In this document: one piece after another, positions 18,342-27,167 of the stretch
Position numbering within the stretch: the first letter of the stretch is position 1
Layout: each line of letters begins with the position of its first letter
Source of the DNA: Bacteroidales bacterium
GTDB taxonomy: Bacteria > Bacteroidota > Bacteroidia > Bacteroidales > UBA932
Length of the DNA: 64,000 nt
Direction of reading: 5' to 3'
Assembly (NCBI GenBank): GCA_015060455.1
Contig: SUYM01000013.1
Span: 1-64,000, forward strand
The notes under the pieces: model-generated
What the model saw: only the letters and a program-made list of their open reading frames with translations
The model's database searches: none
Told to the model about the DNA's origin: nothing
Made by a program: the position numbers and the translations under genes

Positions 18342-18626
18342 ATGAGAGAAATAGTTTTCACACATCAATATAAAAAGGACCTCAAACTTGCCAGAAAGAG
18401 AAATCTTCCAGAAGACAAACTTAATGAGGTCATTTTTAATTTAGCAAATGATATTCCCTTGACTATGGACAAGAAAGACCATCAACTCACGGGAAAACTT
18501 TCTGAATTCAGAGAATGTCATGTTCAACCCGATTGGCTGCTCATTTACAAAAAAGAGGGCAGTGGAGAACTCCACATCTTGAATTTAGTCAGAACAGGCA
18601 CTCACTCAGACCTGTTCAAGAAATAA
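18342..18626 (+). CDS. yafQ: YafQ-family mRNA interferase toxin
   Basis: 94 residues. The RelE/YafQ core is clear: HQLTGKLSEFRECHVQPDWL followed by LIYKKEG and LNLVRTGTHSDLF. His47, His60, Asp64 and His88 line up, with nearly identical spacing, with the catalytic set of E. coli YafQ (His50, His63, Asp67, His87). YafQ toxins cut mRNA on the ribosome when the antitoxin is degraded. The gene starts one base after the antitoxin stop and ends two bases before the convergent sigma-factor stop. Both genes are AT-richer than their neighbours, which fits insertion by horizontal transfer between the sigma and fecR genes. Confidence 0.88.
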   Translation: MREIVFTHQYKKDLKLARKRNLPEDKLNEVIFNLANDIPLTMDKKDHQLTGKLSEFRECHVQPDWLLIYKKEGSGELHILNLVRTGTHSDLFKK

Positions 18627-18628
18627 TT

Positions 18629-19183
18629 TTAGAAAAACAGCGTAAAGATGAAATTGCGCTTGACGACTATATGGAGAAGTTTGCGGATGCGGGTGACATC
18701 GGCTTCAACGGTCTTCTCGGAAATGTCAAGTTCCTTAGCGATCTGAGCATTTGTCTTGCCATCATCCCTTTTCATTTTCCAGATGGAGCGTGCGCGTTCA
18801 GAGACAGTCTCCAGCGCAGCAGTGATAATCATCGAGAGATCTCTTATATCGACATCTGCCAAGGCCGGATCAAAGACGGGCACATCGAAGGTTTCGTCTA
18901 AGACTTCAGGTTTTACACCTCGTAGATGGTTCAGAGAGCGGTTCTTTACGGAAATGAAAAGATATGACCGGATAGATTTTCCAATATTGATACGGTCGGA
19001 ATTTTTCCAGATAAAGATGAACAGGTCCAGAACTACATCTTCCGCATCCATCTTGTCCCCTATGATCTGAAAGGCATATTCGCACAGTGACGGATAGAAA
19101 TACTCAAAAAGAGGGCGAAACGAATTCGGCTTCCCCTCCTTGAAATTGTTCCACAATATATTTTCCCCGTTGGTCTCTATCAT
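18629..19183 (-). CDS. ECF-type RNA polymerase sigma factor
   Basis: 184 residues. Region 2 (FRPLFEYFYPSLCEYAFQII...DAEDVVLDLFIFIWKN) and region 4 (ALETVSERARSIWKMKRDDG, KTNAQIAKELDISEKTVEAD) are both present. No regions 1.2 or 3 are seen, as expected for extracytoplasmic-function sigma factors of the Bacteroidota FecI-like type. Its partner is the FecR gene on the same strand beyond the toxin-antitoxin pair, and its target is very probably the susC operon there. The region-4 helix is short at its C-terminal end but complete. Confidence 0.93.
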   Translation of the reverse strand: MIETNGENILWNNFKEGKPNSFRPLFEYFYPSLCEYAFQIIGDKMDAEDVVLDLFIFIWKNSDRINIGKSIRSYLFISVKNRSLNHLRGVKPEVLDETFDVPVFDPALADVDIRDLSMIITAALETVSERARSIWKMKRDDGKTNAQIAKELDISEKTVEADVTRIRKLLHIVVKRNFIFTLFF

Positions 19184-19187
19184 ATTG

Positions 19188-19195
19188 CAAATATA
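19188..19195 (-). promoter_or_regulatory. Possible -7 element of the sigma gene
   Basis: On the minus strand TATATTTG fits TAnnTTTG, but it sits only about 5 bases before the start codon, so a transcript from it would be nearly leaderless. No -33 TTTG is seen. Confidence 0.25.
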
Positions 19196-19261
19196 GAAAT
19201 ATTCAAGTGATTATCACCCATTCTTGGAAAAATGTAGTGATTATCAGCAAACGGTGCAGTG

Positions 19262-19387
19262 AAAATTTTTAGAACGACCGTGACAGGAATCCGCCTGTTT
19301 TTGTCACGGTCGTCCTGTTTTTAGGGCAAAACATGTTGTTTTGCGGACCTTCGTGACAATTTTTGCTGATTTTTTGTCACGGTCGTC
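19262..19387. repeat. Two copies of a dispersed palindrome (ACGACCGTGACA family)
   Basis: The first copy has perfect 12-bp arms, ACGACCGTGACA (19274-19285) and TGTCACGGTCGT (19302-19313), inside a longer conserved block starting AAATTTTTnAGAACG and ending GTTTTTAGGGCA. The second, degraded copy (about 19346-19387) keeps a perfect right arm, TTGTCACGGTCGTC. A third copy lies at 38.0 kb. The rest of the 430-base gap between the sigma and transporter genes (19388-19613) shows no gene or clear signal. Confidence 0.85.
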
Positions 19388-19613
19388 AGGTGGGTAGTGT
19401 TGTTACGGCGAACAGAGATGTTACAGGCATCTCATGTAGATAGGATTGAACTGGTCGGCAGTGTTTTTTGCGGAGACCTGATATATCTGTGCAGCATTTG
19501 TGATGCAGGTGCTGTTGAACGACGCGCTGTCCATGAAAACGGCCCAAAACGTGGACGGGAAACGGAAAAATGTAAATGCATTTTGTAGGCTGACATAGAA
19601 ACGTACCGGGTGA

Positions 19614-20585
19614 CTACATCTTCGCTGAGCGGTGCAGTTGCCAGGAATTGTAGATGTTATGCCAGATGCTGTAAAGGCCGCCGACTATGGCAGAGGCGGG
19701 GGTCATGAAGGTGTATCCGACCCAGATGATGAATACTGTGTTCTTCTGGCCCAGGGCCTGACCGGCAGTGATGCTCTTCTGGGGCGAGTAATGGCCTCCG
19801 ACAGCCTTGCCGCAGGCGAACTGGATGGCACAGCACAGGAGCGACACTGCTGCCATTGCCGCCAGGGTCCATGCGTTCAGCGAACTGGACACCACATAAC
19901 GCACTGACACCGCTATGGCAAGAGTCAGAGCCACTGACCATATATAGAAGGGCAGGTCCGGATTCTTCACAAGTCTCCTGTGCAGGCGTGGAGCAAGATA
20001 GCGGACCAGCCATGCGGCAAGACAAGGCATGATCAGCAGGGGGAACACCTTGGCCACGATCATATTGAAGGCTGCCCAGAAATTCATTCCCGAAAACGGA
20101 TGGACAAGCGGGACAATCAGCGGGATAAGGATGGCTGTCAGTATGTTGATGAGGATTGTATATGAGGTCACTCCTGCCACATAGCCCCCAAGTTTACGCA
20201 CCACTACAGCGGCTGCGGTTGCAGTCGGGCATATGAGACACAGCATGGCGCTCTCGACGAGAAGCATCCATGTGCCGCGCTCCAGAGAGGTCCAGCCCAG
20301 GATTGCTACTATGCCAAGACCGAGCAGCGAAAACAGTCCGCCCTGGATCAAAAGCAGCCACCAATGCCATCTGTGAGGCCGCAGTTCGCGCGGTTCGATC
20401 CGGCAGAATGTCAGAAAAAGCATCATGAAGATAAGAAGAGGCTGCACGAAAGAGACCACCTCCTCCAACAGCGGACCCAAACGATGCACCGGCTCGGGCA
20501 GGAAATGATACAGAAGATAAACGGATGCTCCCGTCAGCATAGCGATGGGCAGCATCCATTCCCTTATGGCCTTTCTGAAAGACAT
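19614..20585 (-). CDS. BASS-family (bile acid:sodium symporter-like) transporter
   Basis: 323 residues with about nine or ten hydrophobic segments from residue 11 to 300. Family marks are the crossover-type CLICPTATAAAVVVRKLGG (about 116-134) and the C-terminal GQALGQKNTVFIIWVGYTFM, PASAIVGGLYSIWHNIYNSW. BASS proteins move bile acids, pantoate, pyruvate or other organic anions with sodium; this sequence alone does not tell which. It starts 2 bases after dnaG ends and is probably co-transcribed with it. The membrane location is certain, the substrate is not. Confidence 0.8.
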   Translation of the reverse strand: MSFRKAIREWMLPIAMLTGASVYLLYHFLPEPVHRLGPLLEEVVSFVQPLLIFMMLFLTFCRIEPRELRPHRWHWWLLLIQGGLFSLLGLGIVAILGWTSLERGTWMLLVESAMLCLICPTATAAAVVVRKLGGYVAGVTSYTILINILTAILIPLIVPLVHPFSGMNFWAAFNMIVAKVFPLLIMPCLAAWLVRYLAPRLHRRLVKNPDLPFYIWSVALTLAIAVSVRYVVSSSLNAWTLAAMAAVSLLCCAIQFACGKAVGGHYSPQKSITAGQALGQKNTVFIIWVGYTFMTPASAIVGGLYSIWHNIYNSWQLHRSAKM

Positions 20586-20587
20586 CC

Positions 20588-22579
20588 CTACACTCTTCCA
20601 AGTTCGTTATTCAGTCGGTTACGCTTCTTGTTACAGTCGGATATCCTCAGAAGAATCTCCTCATACTGATCCTCCTGAGCCGTCATCATCTGCTTGGTGA
20701 GGGCATCAAGTTCCAGTTCTATCTTCTTGATATGATAGACAAGCAGGGAGCGCGGCACGAACTGCACAAGCCTTGTGACCAGGGATGTCAATGAAGACAC
20801 ATAGTTGGCAACCGTGATCTGATATTTCTCTATCAGGATGTCCCTGGCCACCTCTGCAATGACCGGGTCCATATTGTTAAGAAGCCTGCTGCTTATCTTC
20901 TCCATCTCCAGTCCCTCGTCATACATACGGAAAAACTCATCATAGACCTTCCGGTATGCCGTATTGACAAACTGCGTGTCATCTTCCGCAAAAGTACCGT
21001 CAATAAACTCCGCCACCGTAACACCCTCACCTTCAATATAATACTTGGAGTCCCTGTCAAACTTAAGTTCATCACACCCGTGTTCCAGAACAAAACCCAA
21101 GATCTCCTTCTCACACGGAGCCAACTGAGGCACCTCCATCAGCAGACCTGTTGTCTGAGGGGCAGGCTCCACTGACGGCTGGACCGGGGAAGCAGGTGAA
21201 TCAGGTTCAACCGGCGGCATATCATGAACAGGCTCCGGCAGGCCCTCCCTTTCCTGCCGCTTCCTGTCTTCAACAAGTATACGGGTCCTTGAGCGGCTGA
21301 CACTTTCCGTCAGAATATGCTCGGCAATCTCAAACTTATCCGCACAGGTGCGCACATAGACGGCACGCACGATGGCATCAGGAATCAGAGCAATCGTCTC
21401 GGAAATATCCTTTATCAGTTCAGCACGTCTGATGGGATCGTTACCGGCCTCCCCCAGAAGCATGTCAGTCTTGAAGGATATAAAATCCTGCTCATTGTCC
21501 TTTATATATTCCTCGACCTGCTCCAAGGTGTGACTGCGAGCAAAATCATCAGGATCCTGACCTTCCGGCAAAAGTATGACCTTCACATTGAGCCCTTCCT
21601 TCAAGACAAGCCCTATACCCCTGAGAGCCGCCTTGATGCCGGCGGGATCTCCGTCATATATGATGGTTACATTATTGGTGAACTTGCGGATCAGACGTAT
21701 CTGCTCCACGGTGAGAGATGTGCCGCTGGAAGCCACCACATTGGTGATTCCGAGTTGATGCATCGAAAGGACATCAAGGTAGCCTTCCACAAGGATACAC
21801 TTGTCCCGGCGCGAGATCTCAGACTTTGCGAAGTTGATTCCGTACAGGGTGTGTCTCTTGTCGTATATTTCCGATGTAGGGGAATTCTGATACTTGGCGA
21901 CGCTCTTGTCTGTCCTGAGCGTACGTCCGCCGAAGCCTATCACACGTCCGGCGACAGAATATATCGGGAATATGACCCTGTCGCTGAACCGGTCCACAAG
22001 ACGCCCGCCGTCATACTTTATGCAGACACCGGTCTCGGTCAGAAACTCCTCCTTGTAGCCCTCCGAACGCGCCTTGTCTGCCAGAGCGGTACGTGCAGAC
22101 GGTCCCCAGCCAAGTCCATATCTGGCTATGGTCTCATCAGTGAGTCCCCTGCTGCGGAAATATTGATATGCCACAGTCTGACCCTCCTGGGTGAGGAGAC
22201 TCTCCTTGAAGAATTTCGCCGCATATTCCGACACAAGCATCAGACTCTCCTTATGCTGCTTGCGGGCCAGCATCTCCGCGCTTTCCCCTTCCTCCACGAC
22301 CTCGATATTATATTTCTTCGCGAGATATTTCAAGGCCTCCACATAAGACATGCTCTCGTGTTCCATGACAAAGCCGACAGCAGTTCCTGCCTTGCCGCAT
22401 CCGAAGCATTTGTATATACCCTTCGAAGGTGACACGGAAAACGACGGGGTCTTTTCGTTATGAAAAGGACAGCATGCCTGATAATTGGCCCCACTCCTCT
22501 TCAAGGTAACAAAGTCCCCTACCACCTCCTCTATACGGGCGGCATCAATTATTCTTTCGACTATGTCGTTAGGAATCAT
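20588..22579 (-). CDS. dnaG: DNA primase DnaG
   Basis: 663 residues. The N-terminal CHC2 zinc finger is intact (CCPFHNEKTPSFSVSPSKG then YKCFGCGKAG, about residues 36-65). The RNA-polymerase core follows, with a Toprim domain (CILVEGYLDVLSMHQ and IIYDGDPAGIKAA, about 262-315). The C-terminal 230 residues form the helicase-interacting region after a proline-rich linker (about 445-475). It makes RNA primers for replication and works with DnaB, which is encoded about 16 kb away in this window. The length is usual for Bacteroidales primases. Confidence 0.98.
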   Translation of the reverse strand: MIPNDIVERIIDAARIEEVVGDFVTLKRSGANYQACCPFHNEKTPSFSVSPSKGIYKCFGCGKAGTAVGFVMEHESMSYVEALKYLAKKYNIEVVEEGESAEMLARKQHKESLMLVSEYAAKFFKESLLTQEGQTVAYQYFRSRGLTDETIARYGLGWGPSARTALADKARSEGYKEEFLTETGVCIKYDGGRLVDRFSDRVIFPIYSVAGRVIGFGGRTLRTDKSVAKYQNSPTSEIYDKRHTLYGINFAKSEISRRDKCILVEGYLDVLSMHQLGITNVVASSGTSLTVEQIRLIRKFTNNVTIIYDGDPAGIKAALRGIGLVLKEGLNVKVILLPEGQDPDDFARSHTLEQVEEYIKDNEQDFISFKTDMLLGEAGNDPIRRAELIKDISETIALIPDAIVRAVYVRTCADKFEIAEHILTESVSRSRTRILVEDRKRQEREGLPEPVHDMPPVEPDSPASPVQPSVEPAPQTTGLLMEVPQLAPCEKEILGFVLEHGCDELKFDRDSKYYIEGEGVTVAEFIDGTFAEDDTQFVNTAYRKVYDEFFRMYDEGLEMEKISSRLLNNMDPVIAEVARDILIEKYQITVANYVSSLTSLVTRLVQFVPRSLLVYHIKKIELELDALTKQMMTAQEDQYEEILLRISDCNKKRNRLNNELGRV

Positions 22580-22582
22580 AGA

Positions 22583-23215
22583 CTATTGCTCGTCAACCTT
22601 TTCGTAATCCACATCCTTGATATGGCCCAGTTCATCCTCCAAAGATGTATCCCGCTGAGGCTCTTCCTGCGGCTCCCTGCTGATGACCTGCCTCATCTTC
22701 CATGTTGAAAAAAGTTCCGAAAGACCATACAGGATAAACGAAACGCCGATGATCACTCCGACGAAATTGCCGATGAAATCCGGATGGAAAAGAAGGAGCG
22801 CACCGCACACAAGCACGACAACCGGAATGGTCATAAATCCCGCCGAAGTGCCGGCCGCCCGTCTCAGACTGCCGAGAATCACAATCTGGAACAGTCCGGA
22901 CAGTACAAGAAGAAGCCCGATGATTCCTATTATCAGATTGCCCAACTGATTGGCGAAAATGAACATCAATGCAGCAACTATGAGGTTGAAACTGCTGTTG
23001 ATGATAATCAGAGGTCTCTGGTCTGCCGCCTCCTGTTTAAGACCTATGAACAGGGAGGTAAGGCCGGAAATCAAGATGAACAACGCGATTATATATACTA
23101 CTATGTCCATGGCATTGCCGACAAAGAGCATTGCGACGCCCATTGCGATTGCGATGGCAGCCCTTACAGTGCCACCGGACTTGCTTTTATATCCAAATGT
23201 TATCATATCCTTCAA
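22583..23215 (-). CDS. DUF308 (HdeD-like) membrane protein
   Basis: 210 residues with six hydrophobic helices in pairs (about 15-37, 40-60, 66-86, 90-112, 120-140, 145-168) and repeated short motifs such as FILISGLTSLFIG, LLLVLSGLFQIVI and SFILYGLSELFSTW. This repeat pattern is that of DUF308/HdeD proteins, whose E. coli member is linked to acid resistance. The function here is unknown. The C-terminal 40 residues are charged and cytoplasmic. It precedes dnaG by 3 bases. The ATG at 23206 is an alternative start. Confidence 0.8.
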   Translation of the reverse strand: MKDMITFGYKSKSGGTVRAAIAIAMGVAMLFVGNAMDIVVYIIALFILISGLTSLFIGLKQEAADQRPLIIINSSFNLIVAALMFIFANQLGNLIIGIIGLLLVLSGLFQIVILGSLRRAAGTSAGFMTIPVVVLVCGALLLFHPDFIGNFVGVIIGVSFILYGLSELFSTWKMRQVISREPQEEPQRDTSLEDELGHIKDVDYEKVDEQ

Positions 23216-23232
23216 GTTTATTGAACAACATG

Positions 23233-23240
23233 CAAAAATA
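23233..23240 (-). promoter_or_regulatory. -7 element before the DUF308-dnaG-transporter cluster
   Basis: Minus-strand TATTTTTG matches TAnnTTTG 18 bases before the start codon. No clear TTTG is seen at the -33 position. Confidence 0.35.
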
Positions 23241-23285
23241 GGATTTTTTTGCTAAATTCGCCTCGGTTTTTAAGACTTATACCAT

Positions 23286-24953
23286 ATGAAGACGGATATT
23301 GAAATCGCAAGAAGCGTCAAGATGCGCAAAATCACGGAGGTTGCTGCCGAAATAGGTGTACCACAGGAGGAAATCGAGCAGTACGGACACTATATAGCAA
23401 AGGTGCCCGGAACGCTCATCAATCCGGAAAAGATAGCCAAAAGCAAACTCATATTGGTAACGGCAATCACTGCCACCAAGGCCGGCATCGGAAAGACGAC
23501 CGTGTCCGTCGGACTTGCTTTGGGTCTTAACAAGATCGGCAAAAACGCCATTGTAGCCCTCCGTGAGCCGTCATTGGGTCCTTGTTTCGGAATGAAGGGA
23601 GGTGCCGCAGGAGGCGGATATGCACAGGTGCTGCCGATGGAGAAGATCAACCTGCATTTCACCGGGGACTTCCACGCCATCACCTCTGCACACAACATGA
23701 TCTCAGCCCTGCTGGACAACTATCTCTACCAGAAACAGTCCGAAGGTTTCGCCCTCAAGGAGGTTCTCTGGAAAAGGGTGCTTGACGTGAACGACCGCTC
23801 GCTCAGAAACATCGTCACAGGACTTGGTCCACGCACAAACGGACTGACAGCCGAATCAGGTTTCGACATCACCCCTGCATCGGAAATCATGGCCATCCTC
23901 TGCCTGTCATCAGACCTTGAAGACATGAGAAGGCGTATAGACAATATTCTTCTCGGATATAAGTTCGATGACACTCCTTTCAGAGTGAAGGATCTGGGCA
24001 TATCGGGAGCCATCCTCGTCCTTCTTGAGACTGCATTGAAGGCAAACCTCGTACAGACAACGGAAGGCACTGCGGCATTTGTGCATGGAGGTCCGTTTGC
24101 AAACATCGCACATGGATGCAACTCCATCATCGCCACCAGGACCGCCATGAGTTTCGGTGATTATGTCATCACGGAAGCAGGTTTCGGCGCAGACCTCGGA
24201 GCAGAGAAATTCTATAACATAAAATGCCGCAAAAGCGGTCTCAAACCTGACCTGACCATCCTTGTGGCCACGCTCAACGGTCTGAAGATGCACGGAGGCA
24301 CTGCGCTTGAAAATATACACAAGCCAGATGCAGAAGGTGTAAGAAAGGGATTTGCAAATCTTGACAGACATATCCGCAACCTCCAGGGCTTCGGTCAGAG
24401 CGTAGTGGTGTGCTTCAACAAATACGCATCGGACACTGCCGAGGAAATCAACCTTGTGAAGGAACATTGCGCGGAACTTGGCGTGCCGTTTGCGCTCAAC
24501 AACGCCTGGGCAGAAGGCGGACAGGGCGCAGTCGATCTTGCCAACCTCGTGGTGGAGACCATAGACAGCAATCCTTCCGGTCCGCTCCAGTTCACATACA
24601 GCGACGATGAGAAACTTGCAGACAAGATCAAGGCAGTTGCAACCAAGATCTACGGAGCCGCAAACGTGTCCTTCTCGAGCACAGCGCTCAGAAAACTTGC
24701 AAATGCGGAGAAGATCGGCTGCGCACACTTCCCTGTCTGCATAGCCAAGACACAGTATTCGTTCTCACAGGATGCAAAGGCATACGGCGCTCCTTCGGGC
24801 TTTGATTTCGAGATCAAGGACATAGTGATCAACACAGGTTCTGAAATGGTGGTTGCCATAGCAGGAGACATCATCAGAATGCCGGGACTCCCAAAGGTTC
24901 CGCAGGCTACCAGGATCGACATCGTGAACGGCGAGATTGAAGGTCTGAGTTAG
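23286..24953 (+). CDS. fhs: Formate-tetrahydrofolate ligase
   Basis: 555 residues, the usual length. The P-loop is [11 protein letters not shown] (about 57-67), followed by [30 protein letters not shown] and the C-terminal [20 protein letters not shown]. The enzyme joins formate to tetrahydrofolate using ATP and makes 10-formyl-THF for purine synthesis and for formylating initiator Met-tRNA; the formyltransferase using that product is encoded in this window as part of a fusion. A PHP gene follows 20 bases downstream on the same strand. Confidence 0.98.
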   Translation: MKTDIEIARSVKMRKITEVAAEIGVPQEEIEQYGHYIAKVPGTLINPEKIAKSKLILVTAITATKAGIGKTTVSVGLALGLNKIGKNAIVALREPSLGPCFGMKGGAAGGGYAQVLPMEKINLHFTGDFHAITSAHNMISALLDNYLYQKQSEGFALKEVLWKRVLDVNDRSLRNIVTGLGPRTNGLTAESGFDITPASEIMAILCLSSDLEDMRRRIDNILLGYKFDDTPFRVKDLGISGAILVLLETALKANLVQTTEGTAAFVHGGPFANIAHGCNSIIATRTAMSFGDYVITEAGFGADLGAEKFYNIKCRKSGLKPDLTILVATLNGLKMHGGTALENIHKPDAEGVRKGFANLDRHIRNLQGFGQSVVVCFNKYASDTAEEINLVKEHCAELGVPFALNNAWAEGGQGAVDLANLVVETIDSNPSGPLQFTYSDDEKLADKIKAVATKIYGAANVSFSSTALRKLANAEKIGCAHFPVCIAKTQYSFSQDAKAYGAPSGFDFEIKDIVINTGSEMVVAIAGDIIRMPGLPKVPQATRIDIVNGEIEGLS

Positions 24954-24973
24954 GGCTCAAAACATCTTACCTG

Positions 24974-25792
24974 ATGAAGAACATCTTTGACACACATAAT
25001 CATTGCGAATTTTCATTTGACGGAAAGCGCACTACGGCCCTTCGTAGTGCGCAATCTGCATATGAGAAAGGTCTTGGAGGCATCATTTTCACCGACCACT
25101 GCGACCTGTGGACACCCCCAGGCATTGAAGAGAAGGACCAGGGTTTTGACATAAAGGCCCAGCAGGAGGAAATCGACCGCGTGCAGGGACAGTTCCGGGA
25201 CGGCTTCAAGGTGCTGAAAGGAATCGAAATCGGCATGCACCCTGAGAGCATAGGTCAGGTACGGGAGATCATGTCGGAATATGAATTCGATCAGGTGATA
25301 GCCTCCGTACATTATCTGGACAACGCAGACCCCTACGACGGCAGTTATTTCGAAGGAAAGGACTGGAAACAGGCATACGGGCTCTACCTTGAAACCATAT
25401 ACAACGAGGCTGTCAGACTCGGCGATTTTGATATCATCGGGCATTTCGATTATGTAGCAAGATATGCCCCCTATCCCCAGGACGGCATCACCTACAAAGA
25501 TTTCGGCGATGTGCTTGACGCGATCTTCCGCCTTCTTATAGAAAACGGCAAAGCCTTGGAAATCAACACAAAGAAGGCAGGAGGAGGCAGAACCAGGCCG
25601 ACAACGCCGGACAAGGACCTGCTGCTGCGCTATCGACAGCTGGGAGGAGAGATTCTGAGTCTCGGTTCCGATTCACATGTGGCGGAAGGAGTTGCAGTAA
25701 GTTTCGGTCATTATATAGACCTGCTCCGCTCGTTGGGCTTCCGTTGGAATGCGCACTACGAAAAACGGCAACTTGTCCAGTTGCCGTTATAA
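24974..25792 (+). CDS. PHP-domain histidinol-phosphatase-like phosphoesterase
   Basis: 272 residues. PHP metal ligands are visible: DTHNHCEFSFDG at the N-terminus, FTDHCD near 39-44, KGIEIG near 82-87, VIASVHYLD near 107-115, IIGHFDYVARY near 154-164 and LGSDSHVAEGV near 228-238. This is the HisK/HisJ-type histidinol-phosphate phosphatase arrangement, though related PHP enzymes act on other phosphates and no his genes are nearby. The last ten codons are also the stem-loop of the bidirectional terminator. A perfect 10-bp inverted repeat (25027-25052) lies inside the coding region. Confidence 0.85.
   Translation: MKNIFDTHNHCEFSFDGKRTTALRSAQSAYEKGLGGIIFTDHCDLWTPPGIEEKDQGFDIKAQQEEIDRVQGQFRDGFKVLKGIEIGMHPESIGQVREIMSEYEFDQVIASVHYLDNADPYDGSYFEGKDWKQAYGLYLETIYNEAVRLGDFDIIGHFDYVARYAPYPQDGITYKDFGDVLDAIFRLLIENGKALEINTKKAGGGRTRPTTPDKDLLLRYRQLGGEILSLGSDSHVAEGVAVSFGHYIDLLRSLGFRWNAHYEKRQLVQLPL
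25764..25788. terminator. Bidirectional terminator overlapping the PHP gene end
   Basis: AACGGCAACT and AGTTGCCGTT form a perfect 10-bp stem with loop TGTCC. On the minus strand it is followed by TTTTTCG, a good U-run for the regulator gene coming the other way; on the plus strand by ATAAACC. The stem encodes the C-terminus of the PHP protein. Confidence 0.75.
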
Positions 25793-25799
25793 ACCTCTA

Positions 25800-25834
25800 C
25801 GTCATTCCGAGGAGCGTAAGCGACGTGGGAATCT
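25800..25834. repeat. Dispersed repeat copy (CGTCATTCCGAGG type)
   Basis: CGTCATTCCGAGGAGCG...GACGTGGGAATCT has an internal inverted repeat (CGTC...GACG). The same sequence, with few changes and in the other orientation, is at 42465-42498. It lies exactly between the convergent PHP and regulator genes, and its edge forms part of the regulator's stop codon. Confidence 0.75.
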
Positions 25835-26981
25835 ACAACACATACGCCCTGACATCCGCCGCAGTGATCCTGTCACCCGAAAGAATCAGCAGTCTCTCGA
25901 CGACATTGCGAAGTTCCCTGATGTTTCCGGTCCAGTTCTTATCTATCAGCATCTGCATCGCATCCTCATCCACAGGGCGAGGCAGCATGCCTGTCTCCGC
26001 ACATATCTGCTCGATGAAATGGGCGACCAGCAGAGGAATATCTGATTTGCGGTCATCGAGAGTCGGAACATTTATCACTATGACGCTCAACCTATGATAG
26101 AGGTCCTCACGGAATGTCCCCTTGGCAATCTCATCTTTCAGGTTCTTGTTGGTGGCAGCCACAACCCTGACATCCACGGTTATATCCTTGTCGCTTCCCA
26201 CTCTTGACAGTTTTCTTTCCTGCAACACACGCAGAACCTTCGCCTGTGCCGCGAGCGACATGTCTCCGATCTCGTCAAGGAAAAGAGTGCCTCCGTCTGC
26301 CTGCTCAAACTTGCCCTTATGCTGCTTGATGGCCGATGTGAACGAGCCCTTTTCATGTCCGAACAATTCACTTTCAATCAGTTCCGACGGTATGGCCGCG
26401 CAGTTCACCTCTATGTACGGCATTGTGGATCGACGGCTTTTCTGATGCAGATTGCGGGCGACAAGTTCCTTGCCCGTACCGTTTGCACCGATGATCAGCA
26501 CCCTTGCATCAGTTGCAGCCACCTTCTCTATCATATCCCTTATATTCTCGATTGCCGGAGACTGTCCTATCATCGGCTGTCCATAGACCTTCTTCTTCAA
26601 TATGCGCGTCTCCTTGACAAGAGACACCTTTTCAGTTGCATTCTTGATGGTGATCAGGATGCGGTTCAGGTCCAATGGCTTGGAAATGAAATCAAATGCA
26701 CCCTTCTTGATGCATTCCACAGCAGTATCGATATCTCCATGACCGGAAATCATGACAACTGCCGAATCGACTCCCATTTCATTGAGTCTGTCCAGAACCT
26801 CCAGGCCGTCCATGCCGGGCATCTTTATGTCGCAGAAGATGACATTGTATTTTTCCTTCTGCACCATTTCACAGCCCACAGTTCCATCCTCAGCCACATC
26901 CACATCATAACCTTCGTCGGAAAGTATCTCCCCGAGGGAATTCCTGATCGATCTTTCGTCATCAATAATAAGAATCTTCAT
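25833..26981 (-). CDS. NtrC-like response regulator, receiver plus sigma54 AAA+ domain, no HTH
   Basis: 382 residues. The receiver domain is 1-120, with phospho-acceptor Asp51 in FCDIKMPGMDG and Lys101. The AAA+ domain has Walker A GANGTGKE (165-172) and Walker B GTLFLDEIGD (231-240). The sigma54 loop reads GSFTSA (212-217) in place of the canonical GAFTGA. The protein stops at ...ITAADVRAYVL, just after the NIRELRNVVERL lid, so the usual Fis-type DNA-binding helix-turn-helix (about 50 more residues) is missing. The stop codon is at the junction with a dispersed repeat. No histidine kinase gene is adjacent. It may act on RNA polymerase without specific DNA binding, or may not use sigma54. Confidence 0.9.
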   Translation of the reverse strand: MKILIIDDERSIRNSLGEILSDEGYDVDVAEDGTVGCEMVQKEKYNVIFCDIKMPGMDGLEVLDRLNEMGVDSAVVMISGHGDIDTAVECIKKGAFDFISKPLDLNRILITIKNATEKVSLVKETRILKKKVYGQPMIGQSPAIENIRDMIEKVAATDARVLIIGANGTGKELVARNLHQKSRRSTMPYIEVNCAAIPSELIESELFGHEKGSFTSAIKQHKGKFEQADGGTLFLDEIGDMSLAAQAKVLRVLQERKLSRVGSDKDITVDVRVVAATNKNLKDEIAKGTFREDLYHRLSVIVINVPTLDDRKSDIPLLVAHFIEQICAETGMLPRPVDEDAMQMLIDKNWTGNIRELRNVVERLLILSGDRITAADVRAYVL

Positions 26982-27115
26982 ATTATTAGAGTTTATTGTA
27001 TTATTATCGTTGTTTCTTCTACTGCTTTTATGACGGTTTGTGAAAGCAATATGAAGATTGGTCCACGTTACCCTCTCCCTAAGTTTATATTTCCTGAACT
27101 ACAAATATCAACATT

Positions 27116-27147
27116 TTTGGGAGTTTAAGCAATATTTTATACTTTTG
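27116..27147 (+). promoter_or_regulatory. Bacteroidota promoter for cmk-ispH
   Basis: TTTG (27116-27119), a 20-base spacer, then TACTTTTG (27140-27147) match both boxes of the housekeeping consensus TTTG-N19-21-TAnnTTTG. Transcription should start near 27153, about 15 bases before the cmk ATG. It is the best promoter in the window. Confidence 0.8.
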
Positions 27148-27167
27148 CTTAATTTTAAAAAAGGCTA

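Noticed and set aside
21317..22432. A 371-codon open frame on the plus strand across dnaG
   Set aside because: It is the complement of a clear DnaG coding region with zinc finger and Toprim motifs; the antisense product has no domain-like pattern.
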